A DNA stretch of 12,196 nt from Lysobacteraceae bacterium (GTDB taxonomy: Bacteria; Pseudomonadota; Gammaproteobacteria; DSM-19610). The first letter of the stretch is position 1. Each line of letters starts with the position of its first letter. The notes beneath the pieces are model-generated. The model was not told where the DNA came from and did no database searches. It saw only the letters and a list, made by a program, of their open reading frames with translations. Both the position numbers and the translations under genes were made by a program. The stretch is taken from NCBI GenBank assembly GCA_020201295.1, contig JAIVHA010000135.1, positions 1 through 12,196 of the forward strand, written 5' to 3'. Below, piece after piece: positions 1 through 7,166 of this stretch.

Positions 1-1413
1 GCGACGCACCGCCACACCACCCTTCTTGGCGATTTCCACCGAACGGGATGCCATTTCCGCCGATTCCTTGGAGTTACTTGATACCCCGTTGATGGAAACG
101 GCCATTTCGTTGATGGCGGTACTCACCGAGGTAATCTCCTGCGCCTGTCGTTCGGATGCCTCGGCCAGATGGCGCGCGGTATCCTGGGACTGCTGGGCGG
201 AAGAAGAAACCTGCGATGAAGTTTCGTTGATGGTGGTAACCAGGTCACGAATAGCGTCGATGGTGAAATTCACGGAGTCCGCGATGGCGCCGGTGAAGTC
301 CTCGGTTACCGTGGTGTAGTTGGTAAGGTCACCATCGGCGAGGTTGGCCATTTCGTCCAGCAGTCGCAGGATGGCTTCCTGGTTCTGCTCGTTCTGGTGT
401 TCGGCGGCCTGCACCCGGCGCCGCTGGTCGGAAAACACCTGCACGCCCAGCCAGGCAAGGATCAACAGTGCCACGGCGCCGAAGGCGTAGGCCATCTGCG
501 GCTGCACCAGGCGCACTTCCGCGGCCCGGGCATAGCCATTCTGCAGCTGCAAGGCCGCGGCAAACAGGGCATCGGAGTCAGGACCGGCGTTGCGGGCGGT
601 AACCTGCAGGGCCAGCAATTCCTCGGAAATATCCAGCAGTTCGGCCACGTAGTCGGCCACCGAACTGAACAGCATGGCCACTTCGCGCAACTTGGCCAAC
701 GCCTCCTCATCACCCACGGCGCTGATACCATCACCCCCGCGGATCATGCCTTCCAGGACGCTGCCGAATTCCTCGGTATCGAGCGCAAAGGCCTCGGCCG
801 CGGCCTCGGCGTCGTCACCGGCCAGCACCTTGTTGACGTTGTTGACGATACGCTGCGACAGCATCAGCTGGTGACTGGCGACGCGGACCTGCTCCTGTGT
901 CGCGCGGTTTTCCACCAGGATACGTACCACATCATCGGAGTATTTCAGCAGTTGAGGCATGAACTCGTTAATGACTTCACCGGCCTCGTTCACCGCCTGG
1001 ATGATTTCCTCGCCTTCGAGTACGCGGGTCACACCCGCGCTAAAGCCTTCCCAGCTCCGCTCCAGCTCGCTGAGTTCCTTATTGAGGCTGTCCGGGGTCG
1101 GCGGCAGTCCGGTGGCCACGTTGCCATTGCGCTGCAATTTCAGGGTCTGCTGGAAACGGTCGCGCGTACGCTGCAACTGGGAGAAGGCCGCACCAGTCCC
1201 GGCGGAAGCCTCCAGGGCATGCTTCGCGATACGCTGCGAGAGCACCTGCTGCTCGCTGGTATAGCCTATGTATTCCTTGTCGAACTCGGCCTGTACTCCC
1301 ACGTACCAGAACACCACCACCATGATTGCCAGTGACAGCAACAGGGCCGTGATGAGGTACATAATGCGCTTGTGGGAACCAAGCTTCGCCAGAGAGTCTG
1401 TGGTTGCTTTCAT
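1..1413 (-). CDS. pilJ: PilJ, type IV pilus methyl-accepting chemotaxis protein (partial, C-terminus off the left edge)
   Basis: Transmembrane chemoreceptor feeding the Pil-Chp kinase that controls twitching motility. 471 codons are visible with no stop; P. aeruginosa PilJ is about 680 residues, so roughly 200 residues, including the receptor tip, are outside the window. The start at 1413 has a good Shine-Dalgarno (AGGAG, 8 nt before ATG). I see a short cytoplasmic N-terminus, TM1 (about residues 18-40, LITALLLSLAIMVVVFWYV), a helical periplasmic region with two PilJ-type repeats (LSQRIAKHALEA near 58 and LSQRIVNNVNKVLAG near 195), TM2 (about 310-332, ending LAWLGVQVF), a HAMP-like segment (LLDEMANLADGDLT), then coiled-coil signalling helices with AINEMAVSINGVSSNSKESAEMA. 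It is last of the visible pilG-H-I-J run, as in Pseudomonas, where pilK and chpA follow. Identification is firm. Confidence 0.95.
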   Translation of the reverse strand, partial: MKATTDSLAKLGSHKRIMYLITALLLSLAIMVVVFWYVGVQAEFDKEYIGYTSEQQVLSQRIAKHALEASAGTGAAFSQLQRTRDRFQQTLKLQRNGNVATGLPPTPDSLNKELSELERSWEGFSAGVTRVLEGEEIIQAVNEAGEVINEFMPQLLKYSDDVVRILVENRATQEQVRVASHQLMLSQRIVNNVNKVLAGDDAEAAAEAFALDTEEFGSVLEGMIRGGDGISAVGDEEALAKLREVAMLFSSVADYVAELLDISEELLALQVTARNAGPDSDALFAAALQLQNGYARAAEVRLVQPQMAYAFGAVALLILAWLGVQVFSDQRRRVQAAEHQNEQNQEAILRLLDEMANLADGDLTNYTTVTEDFTGAIADSVNFTIDAIRDLVTTINETSSQVSSSAQQSQDTARHLAEASERQAQEITSVSTAINEMAVSINGVSSNSKESAEMASRSVEIAKKGGVAVRR

Positions 1414-1465
1414 GCTCTGTCTCCTGACCAGAATCGAATCTGTCCTTTGGGGTTGATATGCATTC

Positions 1466-1471
1466 GTTATA
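1466..1471 (-). promoter_or_regulatory. Possible -10 element upstream of pilJ
   Basis: In the 126-bp gap between pilI and pilJ the minus strand reads TATAAC, five of six matches to the sigma-70 -10 consensus, 52 bp before the pilJ ATG and inside a locally AT-rich stretch. No convincing -35 lies 16-18 bp upstream, so this is only a candidate for a secondary promoter inside the pil operon. Confidence 0.25.
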
Positions 1472-1539
1472 ATTCCGTCGTCGAAATCCGTCTCATGCGT
1501 CCGCTATTCCATGCCATGCCCCTCCGGGCGCCGCGCCAC

Positions 1540-2085
1540 CTAGATAGCGGCCTGTAAAAACTGGGGTGACTCCGCCAGCGAATGCATGCTGAACACCCCC
1601 CAGTGCTCATCCTTGCGTCGAAAGCCATGCCGCAGATACTCGGCAATGGCGCCGTCCTGTACCGGTGGTTCCGGCACCTGTTCCTCGTTGAGGAAGTGCC
1701 TGAGGCCAAACACCTCGTCCACCACCAGCCCCGAAAAGACACCGTTATGATTCACCACCAGCACCCGGGTGGTACGGGTCATGGTGGTCGCACGGCCCTC
1801 CAGGTAACCCCGCAGGTCCATGACGGGCAAAAGATTGCCGCGTACGTTGGCGATCCCGCGTACCCAGGAACGGGTGCGCGGGATCCGGGACAGGCCGGGG
1901 TAGGTCAGCACCTCGACCACTTCACCCAGGGGCGCCAGCAGGCGCACATCCCCGAGGCGAAACCCGATCCCGCTCCATTCCTCGGCGAGCTCGGCCTGCT
2001 GAGGCAGCTCGCGGGCATGGGTCATGCAGCTGCGCTCTATCTCCCGCAGTATTTCCAGCGGCCCCTGTGCGGTTCCCTGCGCCAT
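1540..2085 (-). CDS. pilI: PilI, CheW-like adaptor of the Pil-Chp system
   Basis: CheW-domain scaffold that couples PilJ to the ChpA histidine kinase in the cytoplasm. 181 residues. The CheW fold is visible from about residue 38 (GIGFRLGDVRLLAPLGEVVEVL) through the conserved core VRGIANVRGNLLPVMDLRGYL (about 75-95) to VLVVNHNGVFSGLVVDEVFGLRHF (about 108-131). The start at 2085 is chosen because GGGAGG lies 5 nt upstream; the frame stays open to 2190 but that extension would run back into pilH. It begins 11 bp after the pilH stop, so the genes are surely cotranscribed. The gene position (third, between pilH and pilJ) fits PilI rather than another CheW homologue such as ChpC. Confidence 0.93.
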   Translation of the reverse strand: MAQGTAQGPLEILREIERSCMTHARELPQQAELAEEWSGIGFRLGDVRLLAPLGEVVEVLTYPGLSRIPRTRSWVRGIANVRGNLLPVMDLRGYLEGRATTMTRTTRVLVVNHNGVFSGLVVDEVFGLRHFLNEEQVPEPPVQDGAIAEYLRHGFRRKDEHWGVFSMHSLAESPQFLQAAI

Positions 2086-2096
2086 GAATCCTCCCG

Positions 2097-2462
2097 TCAG
2101 CCGGCCATCACGCTGTTGATCTTGGCCAGCAGGTCTGCCTCCAAAACGGGCTTGGTAATGTAATCCTTCGCGCCCTGGCGCATCCCCCACACCCGGTCGG
2201 TCTCCTGATCCTTGGTGGTGACGATGATGACCGGGATGCTGGACGTCGCCGCGTCCCGCGTCAGCTGCCGGGTGGCCTGAAAACCGTTCAGGCCCGGCAT
2301 GACCACATCCATCAGGATGACATCGGGTTTCAGTTCCTTTGCCCGCTCGATCCCTTCCGTGCCGTTTTCCGCCGTGAAGGTCTGATGTCCATTCTTTTCC
2401 AGCATTCCCTTCAGTACATGAGCCTCGGTGGGGGAATCGTCCACAATCAGGATCTGTGCCAT
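2097..2462 (-). CDS. pilH: PilH, CheY-like response regulator
   Basis: Single-domain receiver phosphorylated by the ChpA kinase; in Pseudomonas it is linked to pilus retraction control and to damping of the signal. 121 residues, which is the usual PilH length. The acidic pocket is D8-D9 (ILIVDDS), the phospho-acceptor is D52 (VILMDVVMPGLNGFQ), the switch threonine lies in VIIVTTKD (82-83), and the conserved lysine is K104 (YITKP). The start at 2462 is preferred over an in-frame ATG 8 codons upstream because AGAGG sits 8 nt before it and the protein then begins directly at the first beta strand. The 65-bp spacer from pilG contains no clear promoter. Confidence 0.94.
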   Translation of the reverse strand: MAQILIVDDSPTEAHVLKGMLEKNGHQTFTAENGTEGIERAKELKPDVILMDVVMPGLNGFQATRQLTRDAATSSIPVIIVTTKDQETDRVWGMRQGAKDYITKPVLEADLLAKINSVMAG

Positions 2463-2527
2463 ATTCGTATCCTCTGCATTACACAAATGTGTTCCGTATG
2501 GATAAATCTGGGGGCTGGCCCCGGGCG

Positions 2528-2917
2528 TCAGGCATCCACGATGACGTGATCCTTGATGGCCCCCAGCAATTCCTCCTTGGTAAAGGGCTTGGTCAGGTAT
2601 TGATCCGAGCCCACGATCCGCCCCCGGGCGCGATCGAACAGTCCATCCTTGCTGGACAGCATGATGACCGGGGTCTCCCGGAAAACCTGGTTGTGCTTGA
2701 TCAGCGCGCAGGTCTGGTAGCCATCCAGGCGCGGCATCATGATGTCGACGAAGATGATATCGGGGTGGGTATCCGCGATCTTGGCCAGGGCCTCGAAGCC
2801 GTCGGTGGCCGTGATGACCTCGCAGCCTTCCTTCTTCAGCAGGGTCTCCGCCGTTCGCCGGATGGTCTTGCTGTCATCGATGACCATGACCTTCAGTCCA
2901 GACAATCCTGTATCCAT
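2528..2917 (-). CDS. pilG: PilG, CheY-like response regulator
   Basis: Receiver-domain output protein of the Pil-Chp system, associated in Pseudomonas with pilus extension and with adenylate cyclase activation. 129 residues, and very close to what I recall of P. aeruginosa PilG: GLKVMVIDDSKTIRRTAETL at the N-terminus, phospho-acceptor D58 in IIFVDIMMPRLDGYQTC, VIMLSSKDGLFD, and K110 in GSDQYLTKPF. The start at 2917 has AGGAAG 8 nt upstream and gives a family-length protein. The frame is open for 35 more codons to an ATG at 3022, but those residues (rich in Asn, Thr, Ser, Asp) have no receiver homology and their start has a poor ribosome site. First gene of the minus-strand operon, divergent from gshB. 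Confidence 0.95.
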   Translation of the reverse strand: MDTGLSGLKVMVIDDSKTIRRTAETLLKKEGCEVITATDGFEALAKIADTHPDIIFVDIMMPRLDGYQTCALIKHNQVFRETPVIMLSSKDGLFDRARGRIVGSDQYLTKPFTKEELLGAIKDHVIVDA

Positions 2918-3234
2918 AGAAGTAGCTTCCTGCGTCCCGCCATCCCGACCGGAATCGGCCATGGTCGTTGTATCGTTATGATTTTGCATTGGACATGCCG
3001 CCTGCTTTCCTAACACATTCAATAAAATAATTCCATGAATCGCCCCGGCACCGACTCCCTGTCAAGCCTGGATCGCCCCCTGTGGCCGGCGCAACAGGCG
3101 CCTGGCCCGGCTTACCCCCATGATGGAATTCCATTACCATGTACGGGAGCTACCCCTGTCTATCGTCCGCCCGCCCGCAAACTTTATGGCGCGCGGATAC
3201 TTGCAAACCAGGCTACACACAGGAACCGACCCCC
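2918..3234. other. Divergent intergenic region between pilG and gshB
   Basis: 317 bp with no supported gene. It must carry the promoters for both divergent operons, but I cannot place either with confidence. An AT-rich patch (about 3013-3035, AATAAAATAATT) is the obvious compositional break and could be part of the pilG promoter. On the gshB side there are -10-like hexamers (GATACT at 3196-3201, TTTATG at 3183-3188) without good -35 partners. A perfect 12-bp palindrome, ATGGAATTCCAT, sits at 3123-3134 and could be an operator or chance. Short open frames here look non-coding. Confidence 0.6.
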
Positions 3235-4194
3235 ATGAGCACACGCCTTGGCGTGGTGATGGATCCCATAGGCACCATCAAGCCCTACAAGGACAGCACC
3301 TTCGCCATGTTACTGGCCGCCCAGGCCCGCGGCTGGGAACTGTTCTATATGGAACAACAGGACCTGTTCCTGCGCGACGGTGTCAGTCACGGGCACATGC
3401 GTCCCCTGCGGGTCATCGACCGGGACCGGGACTGGTTTACCTGGGAGGATACCGCCAGGGAAATGCCACTCCAGGAACTGCATGCAATTTTGATGCGCAA
3501 GGATCCTCCCCTGGACCTGGAGTTCCTCTACAGCACCTATCTGCTGGAACGGGCCGAGGCACATGGCACCCTGGTCGTGAACCGCTGCGCCAGCCTGCGC
3601 GACGCCAATGAAAAGCTTTTCACCGCCTGGTTCCCCCAGTGCTGCGCCCCCACCCTGGTAAGCCGCGAGGCGGTGCGTTTCCGGGCCTTCCTGGCCGAAC
3701 AGCGGGATATCATCCTCAAGCCCCTGGATGCCATGGGCGGCGCCTCCATCTTCCGGGTACGACAGGAGGATCCCAATATCGCCGTGATCCTCGAGACCCT
3801 CACCGATCATGGCCGGCGCATGACCATGGCCCAGCGCTTCATCCCCGAGATCAGCGCGGGCGACAAGCGTATCCTGCTCATCGATGGCGAACCCGTGCCT
3901 TATGCCCTGGCGCGCATCCCCGCTCCCGGGGAGACACGTGGCAACCTGGCCGCCGGCGGTCGCGGCGAGGGGGTGGCCCTGACGGAGCGGGACTATTGGA
4001 TCTGTGCGCAAGTGGCGCCGGTGCTACGCGAAAAAGGCCTGCTGTTCGTGGGCCTGGATGTGATCGGTGACTACCTTACCGAGATCAATGTCACCAGCCC
4101 CACCTGCATCCGCGAACTGGACAAGCAATACGGCCTGGACATCGCCGGCCAGCTCATGGACGCCATCGCGGCCCGACTCCCGGGCCGGCCATGA
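3235..4194 (+). CDS. gshB: Glutathione synthetase
   Basis: Joins gamma-glutamylcysteine and glycine with ATP to make glutathione, in the cytosol. 319 residues (E. coli GshB is 316), recognisable end to end: N-terminal domain from LGVVMDPIGTIKPYKDSTFAM, then MRKDPP (87-92), NEKLFTAWF, and the ATP-grasp domain with IILKPLDAMGGASIF (159-173), GETRGNLAAGGRG (232-244, loop over the active site) and EINVTSPT (283-290, metal-binding Glu/Asn). The start at 3235 has AGGA 9-10 nt upstream; an in-frame ATG at 3139 adds 32 residues absent from the family. It shares ATGA with apbE downstream. It is divergent from pilG, the same arrangement I recall in Pseudomonas. Confidence 0.97.
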   Translation: MSTRLGVVMDPIGTIKPYKDSTFAMLLAAQARGWELFYMEQQDLFLRDGVSHGHMRPLRVIDRDRDWFTWEDTAREMPLQELHAILMRKDPPLDLEFLYSTYLLERAEAHGTLVVNRCASLRDANEKLFTAWFPQCCAPTLVSREAVRFRAFLAEQRDIILKPLDAMGGASIFRVRQEDPNIAVILETLTDHGRRMTMAQRFIPEISAGDKRILLIDGEPVPYALARIPAPGETRGNLAAGGRGEGVALTERDYWICAQVAPVLREKGLLFVGLDVIGDYLTEINVTSPTCIRELDKQYGLDIAGQLMDAIAARLPGRP

Positions 4195-5228
4195 CCCGCG
4201 CGCTGCTGGCCGGCCTGCTGCTACTCACCCTGACGGGCTGCGAGCGCGCGCCGCCGGTCCACCAGCACGCCTTCTTCGCCCTCGGCACCCTGGTCGAGGT
4301 GTCCGTGGCCGATTCTGACCCGCAACGGGCATCCCGGGCCGCGGAGGCGGTGGAAGCGATCTTTCGCGAGGATCACCAGCTTTGGCACGCCTGGCATCCC
4401 GGCCCCTTGATGGACCTGAATCGCGCCCTCGCGGCGGGGCAAGGCGCCCAACCCCATCCCTCCATCCACTACCTGCTGGAACGGGCCGCTCCACTGGCCG
4501 AGCGCAGCGGCTATCGCTTCGACCCCGCCGTCGGCGGGCTGGTGCGCCTGTGGGGCTTTCATGCCGACACCCCGCCCGAGGGCCCGCCACCGGATGCGGA
4601 TGCCCTGCGGGACTGGCGGGAACACAAGCCCTCCCTCGCCGATCTGTACTGGGACGAGGACCAGGTCTTCAGCCGCAATCCCGTCCTGCAACTGGACTTC
4701 GGCGCCTTCGCCAAAGGCTATGCCGTGGACCAGGCCATCGCCCGCTTGCGTGCCCTGGGTATCGACAATGCCATCGTCAATGCCGGCGGTGACCTGCGCG
4801 CCATCGGCCGGCGTGCCGACCGGCCCTGGCGCATCGGCATCCGTCATCCTCGCGCTCCGGAGGTGCTCGCGTCCATTGCCATCGAGGGCGACGAGAGCCT
4901 GTTCACCTCCGGCGACTATGAACGCTATTTCGAGCACGAGGGCCGACGCTACCACCATATACTGGATCCCTTCAGCGGCCAGCCCGCGACAGGCACCACC
5001 TCGGTCACCGTACTGCATACGGACGCCACCACCGCCGACGCCGCCGCCACGGCCCTGTTCGTGGCCGGACCGGATCACTGGCAAGAGGTGGCCCGGGCCA
5101 TGGGCTTGCGTCATGTCCTGCTCATCGATACCGCCGGTGTTGCCCACCTGAGCCCGGCCATGGCCGAACGCATCCACTTCGAAACAGACCCTCCGCCGCC
5201 ACTGCGGCTCAGCGAGCCCCTGCCATGA
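4191..5228 (+). CDS. apbE: ApbE, FAD:protein FMN transferase (lipoprotein)
   Basis: Transfers FMN from FAD onto Thr/Ser of extracytoplasmic flavoproteins such as RnfG/RnfD, NqrB/NqrC or FMN-binding-domain proteins. 345 residues, usual length. A lipoprotein signal is clear: TRALLAGLLLLTLTGC with lipobox LTGC and Cys17, so it should be anchored on the periplasmic side. Family motifs: FALGTLVEV (29-37), FDPAVGGLVRLWGF (110-123), LDFGAFAKGYAVD (168-180), NAGGDLRAIG (197-206), SGDYERYF (240-247), HHILDPFSGQP (255-265), and DATTADAAATALF (278-290), which carries metal-ligand positions. It overlaps gshB and the next gene by ATGA on each side and has no strong ribosome site of its own, so it is probably translated by coupling. 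The flavinylated target is not in the window. Confidence 0.95.
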   Translation: MTRALLAGLLLLTLTGCERAPPVHQHAFFALGTLVEVSVADSDPQRASRAAEAVEAIFREDHQLWHAWHPGPLMDLNRALAAGQGAQPHPSIHYLLERAAPLAERSGYRFDPAVGGLVRLWGFHADTPPEGPPPDADALRDWREHKPSLADLYWDEDQVFSRNPVLQLDFGAFAKGYAVDQAIARLRALGIDNAIVNAGGDLRAIGRRADRPWRIGIRHPRAPEVLASIAIEGDESLFTSGDYERYFEHEGRRYHHILDPFSGQPATGTTSVTVLHTDATTADAAATALFVAGPDHWQEVARAMGLRHVLLIDTAGVAHLSPAMAERIHFETDPPPPLRLSEPLP

Positions 5229-5581
5229 CGCGCGCCGACTGGGTCCTGCTGCTGGCACTGCTGGCCGGCCTGCCCTGGCTGTATGTTCACTTCTGGAATA
5301 GTGCTCCCGGCCAGCAGCTGGCCATCCTCACGGCGGAAGGCCCGCCGCGCATCCTGCCCCTGTATCCGAACCGGGAACTGCGCATCGCGGGCGCGCTGGG
5401 CGACAGCCTCATCCGCATCGAACAGGGACGGGCACGCTTCATCGCCTCTGCCTGCAGCAACAAGGTGTGCGTTCAGCGCGGCTGGATCGACGCCAGCGGG
5501 GAGACCAGCGCCTGCCTGCCCAACCGGGTGAGCATCCAGGTGCTGGGGCGCGATGCCCGCTATGACGCGGTGAACTTCTGA
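5225..5581 (+). CDS. NusG domain II-containing protein (small membrane-anchored)
   Basis: 118 residues of the NusG_II family (PF07009 type), whose members are not transcription factors. One N-terminal membrane helix (about 5-24, DWVLLLALLAGLPWLYVHFW) would place the rest outside the cytoplasm. The globular part has the family pattern: SACSNKVCVQRGWID with C77 and C82, then SGETSACLPNRVSIQV with C97 and the CLPN signature. The cysteine set suggests a redox or cofactor-linked role, but the molecular function is not established. It starts within the apbE stop (ATGA) and ends 2 bp before the Gx-family gene, a pairing commonly seen for these two families. Confidence 0.85.
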   Translation: MTRADWVLLLALLAGLPWLYVHFWNSAPGQQLAILTAEGPPRILPLYPNRELRIAGALGDSLIRIEQGRARFIASACSNKVCVQRGWIDASGETSACLPNRVSIQVLGRDARYDAVNF

Positions 5582-5583
5582 AC

Positions 5584-6096
5584 ATGCAGGTCCAGACCAC
5601 CCGCGAAGATCACCGTATTGCCTGGCTGGCCGCCCTGGCCATCGCCATTCATGTGCTGGAGGCGGCCCTGCCCAGCCCGTTGCCGGGGGTCAAGCCGGGG
5701 CTGGCCAATGTGATCACCATCGTGGTGCTGGTGCAGTTCGGCTGGCGCGTGGCGGCCTGGGTCAGCCTGCTGCGGGTGCTGTGCGGCAGCCTGCTGCTGG
5801 GCACGCTGGTGTCGCCCACCTTCTTCCTCAGTCTGGGTGGCGCCCTGGCCAGTCTGGCGGTGCTGGCCCTGGCCGCACGACTCCCCGGGCGGGGCCTCGG
5901 GCCGGTGGGCTACAGCCTGCTGGCCGCCCAGTCCCATATGCTGGGCCAGTTCCTCATCGCCTGGCAATTGTTCATCCCCCACCCGGGGCTCTGGACCCTG
6001 TTGCCGCTGCTGCTCACGGCGGCCCTGTTGTTCGGCCTGCTCAGCGGTATAATCGCCCACATGATGCTCCAGGGAGTTACACGGGAACCCGCATGA
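5584..6096 (+). CDS. Gx transporter family membrane protein (heptaprenyl diphosphate synthase component I-like)
   Basis: 170 residues, almost entirely hydrophobic, with about five predicted membrane helices. The family signature PGVKPGLANVITIVVLVQFGW lies near 34-54, followed by WVSLLRVLCGSLLLGTLVSPTFFLSLGGALASLAVLAL. This is the PF07456-type family often named heptaprenyl diphosphate synthase component I or Gx transporter; the resemblance is to an S-component-like membrane protein rather than a prenyl synthase, and the substrate is unknown. The start at 5584 comes 2 bp after the upstream stop, with no strong Shine-Dalgarno, implying coupling. Its last codon overlaps the tonB start (ATGA). 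Confidence 0.85.
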   Translation: MQVQTTREDHRIAWLAALAIAIHVLEAALPSPLPGVKPGLANVITIVVLVQFGWRVAAWVSLLRVLCGSLLLGTLVSPTFFLSLGGALASLAVLALAARLPGRGLGPVGYSLLAAQSHMLGQFLIAWQLFIPHPGLWTLLPLLLTAALLFGLLSGIIAHMMLQGVTREPA

Positions 6097-6938
6097 CGGA
6101 CGCGGCATTGGCGCCAGCGCACCACGCCAGCCCGGATCGGCTGGTGGTGACCCTGTTCATCGCCACGGCCCTGCATGCCGTGCTGATCCTGGGCCTGGGC
6201 TTCAGCCTCGAGGAGCGCGACCGCAAGGACGATTTGCCGACCCTGGAGATCACCGTGGTCCAGCGCCCCAGCGAACCAGTGGAGGAAGCCGACTACCTGG
6301 CCGCCGCCAGCCAGGAGGGGGCGGGCAATACCGAGGAGCGGGTGCGCCCGCAGGAAGAAAGCCGGGAATCGGCCCCGCCGCCGCCCGCCGCCGCCGAACC
6401 CGAGCCGGAACAGGCACAGCTGATCACCAGCCGGGACGCCACCCGGCCCACCCCGCAACCGGTCGAGAAAACACCCCCCGAACCCAAACCCCTCAGCGCC
6501 GCGGAACTGGTGGACCGCAGCATGGAAATGCTCAGCCTCAACCGCGAAATCACTCAATTGTCCCAGGCCTATTCCCAGCGCCTGCGGGAGACCTTCATCT
6601 CCGCACGCACCGCCGAATACAAATACGCCAATTACATGCGCGAGTGGGTCAACAAGGTGGAACGGGTGGGGGACCTGAATTACCCCGACGAGGCACGCCG
6701 GCGCGGCATCTCCGGCACCCTGCGCGTGCAGGTCACCCTGAACGCCGATGGCACCGTGCGCGACGCCATCATCACCCGCCCCTCGGGCCACCGGGTGCTG
6801 GACGAGGCCGCCCTGCGCATCGTGCGCCTGGCCGCCCCCTACGCGCCCTTCCCGAGGGAGATCCGCGAGGACGTCGACATCATGCACATTACCCGCACCT
6901 GGGAATTCACCAGCGGCAACCGGTTGAATACACAGTAG
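6093..6938 (+). CDS. tonB: TonB-family energy transducer
   Basis: Carries proton-motive-force energy from ExbB/ExbD to outer-membrane receptors. 281 residues: a cytoplasmic leader, one membrane helix (about 17-38, LVVTLFIATALHAVLILGLGF), an extended Pro/Glu-rich periplasmic linker (about 85-136, with PPPP and EPEPEQ), a helical stretch (about 137-185), then the TonB C-terminal domain (about 186-272) with LNYPDEARRRGISGTLRVQVTLNADGTV and the late VDIMHITRTWEF strand. The start at 6093 sits in the previous gene's stop (ATGA); the frame is open further upstream but there it only shadows the Gx gene. exbB/exbD are not in the window. Gene position matches P. aeruginosa tonB3, which has been linked to twitching motility and pilus assembly; that role here is inference. 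Confidence 0.92.
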   Translation: MTDAALAPAHHASPDRLVVTLFIATALHAVLILGLGFSLEERDRKDDLPTLEITVVQRPSEPVEEADYLAAASQEGAGNTEERVRPQEESRESAPPPPAAAEPEPEQAQLITSRDATRPTPQPVEKTPPEPKPLSAAELVDRSMEMLSLNREITQLSQAYSQRLRETFISARTAEYKYANYMREWVNKVERVGDLNYPDEARRRGISGTLRVQVTLNADGTVRDAIITRPSGHRVLDEAALRIVRLAAPYAPFPREIREDVDIMHITRTWEFTSGNRLNTQ

Positions 6939-6951
6939 AGGCAACCGTTGT

Positions 6952-7115
6952 CGGGCTGAAGCCCGGCTTGCAGGGGGGGCGCCGTTCTGGGTCCTGCTGT
7001 AGGAGCGGGCTCTGCCCGCGAATGGGTCGAGGTGGCACCGAACCCGGTTCGCGGGCAGAGCCCGCTCCTACAAGGGCGGCGGCGCCGGTACCCGTGGCTG
7101 CGGGCTTCAGCCCGC
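6952..7115. repeat. Outer inverted pair of small self-complementary hairpins around a REP pair
   Basis: CGGGCTGAAGCCCG at 6952-6965 and GCGGGCTTCAGCCCGC at 7100-7115. Each folds on itself (6- and 7-bp stems with a 2-nt centre) and the two are also inverted copies of each other, so they bracket the inner REP pair at 6999-7071. There is no T-tract behind either, so they are not classic terminators. Both are extragenic, between tonB and yqgE. Confidence 0.7.
6999..7071. repeat. REP-like inverted pair (GTAG-headed), 24-bp perfect arms
   Basis: The left arm (6999-7022) and right arm (7048-7071) are perfect reverse complements over 24 bp, around a 25-nt centre. Each arm begins GTAGGAGC and contains a small internal palindrome, GCGGGC TCT GCCCGC. 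The GTAG head plus imperfect palindrome is the established signature of REP elements moved by RAYT (TnpA-REP) transposases; two in inverted orientation form a BIME-like doublet. Transcribed, it would give a long stable hairpin after tonB that could end transcription or protect the 3' end. The same family recurs at 11000-11078. Confidence 0.85.
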
Positions 7116-7131
7116 CAACGTCAAACGCCCC

Positions 7132-7160
7132 TTGAGCCCCGTCTCCGGGTGCCCGATACT
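7132..7160 (+). promoter_or_regulatory. Predicted sigma-70 promoter for yqgE (leaderless start)
   Basis: TTGAGC (-35, 7132-7137) and GATACT (-10, 7155-7160) are separated by exactly 17 bp. Each matches consensus at four of six positions, including the key TTGA and the A and T of the -10. The hexamer ends 6 bp before the yqgE ATG, so transcription would begin at or next to the start codon. No Shine-Dalgarno lies upstream of that ATG, which agrees with a leaderless transcript. The promoter lies just beyond the nested repeats. Confidence 0.5.
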
Positions 7161-7166
7161 AGCGCC

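Noticed and set aside
397..1335. 312-codon plus-strand open frame opposite pilJ
   Set aside because: pilJ on the minus strand is unmistakable; this frame has shadow composition (His/Gln/Leu/Gly).
2511..2522. GGGGCTGGCCCC hairpin just after the pilG stop as a terminator
   Set aside because: The stem is only 4-5 bp and no run of T follows on the minus strand; pilH is surely cotranscribed.
3139..3234. 32-residue N-terminal extension of GshB
   Set aside because: Absent from the family; the ATG at 3235 has a ribosome site and gives normal length.
4221..5258. 345-codon minus-strand open frame opposite apbE
   Set aside because: Shadow of apbE in GC-rich DNA, with low-complexity Gly/Arg composition and no ribosome site or motif.
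5910..6944. 344-codon minus-strand open frame opposite the Gx gene and tonB
   Set aside because: Antisense to two supported genes, Gly/His/Gln-rich, no domain.
7032..7166. In-frame N-terminal extension of yqgE
   Set aside because: It would translate REP sequence; the family N-terminus begins at 7167.
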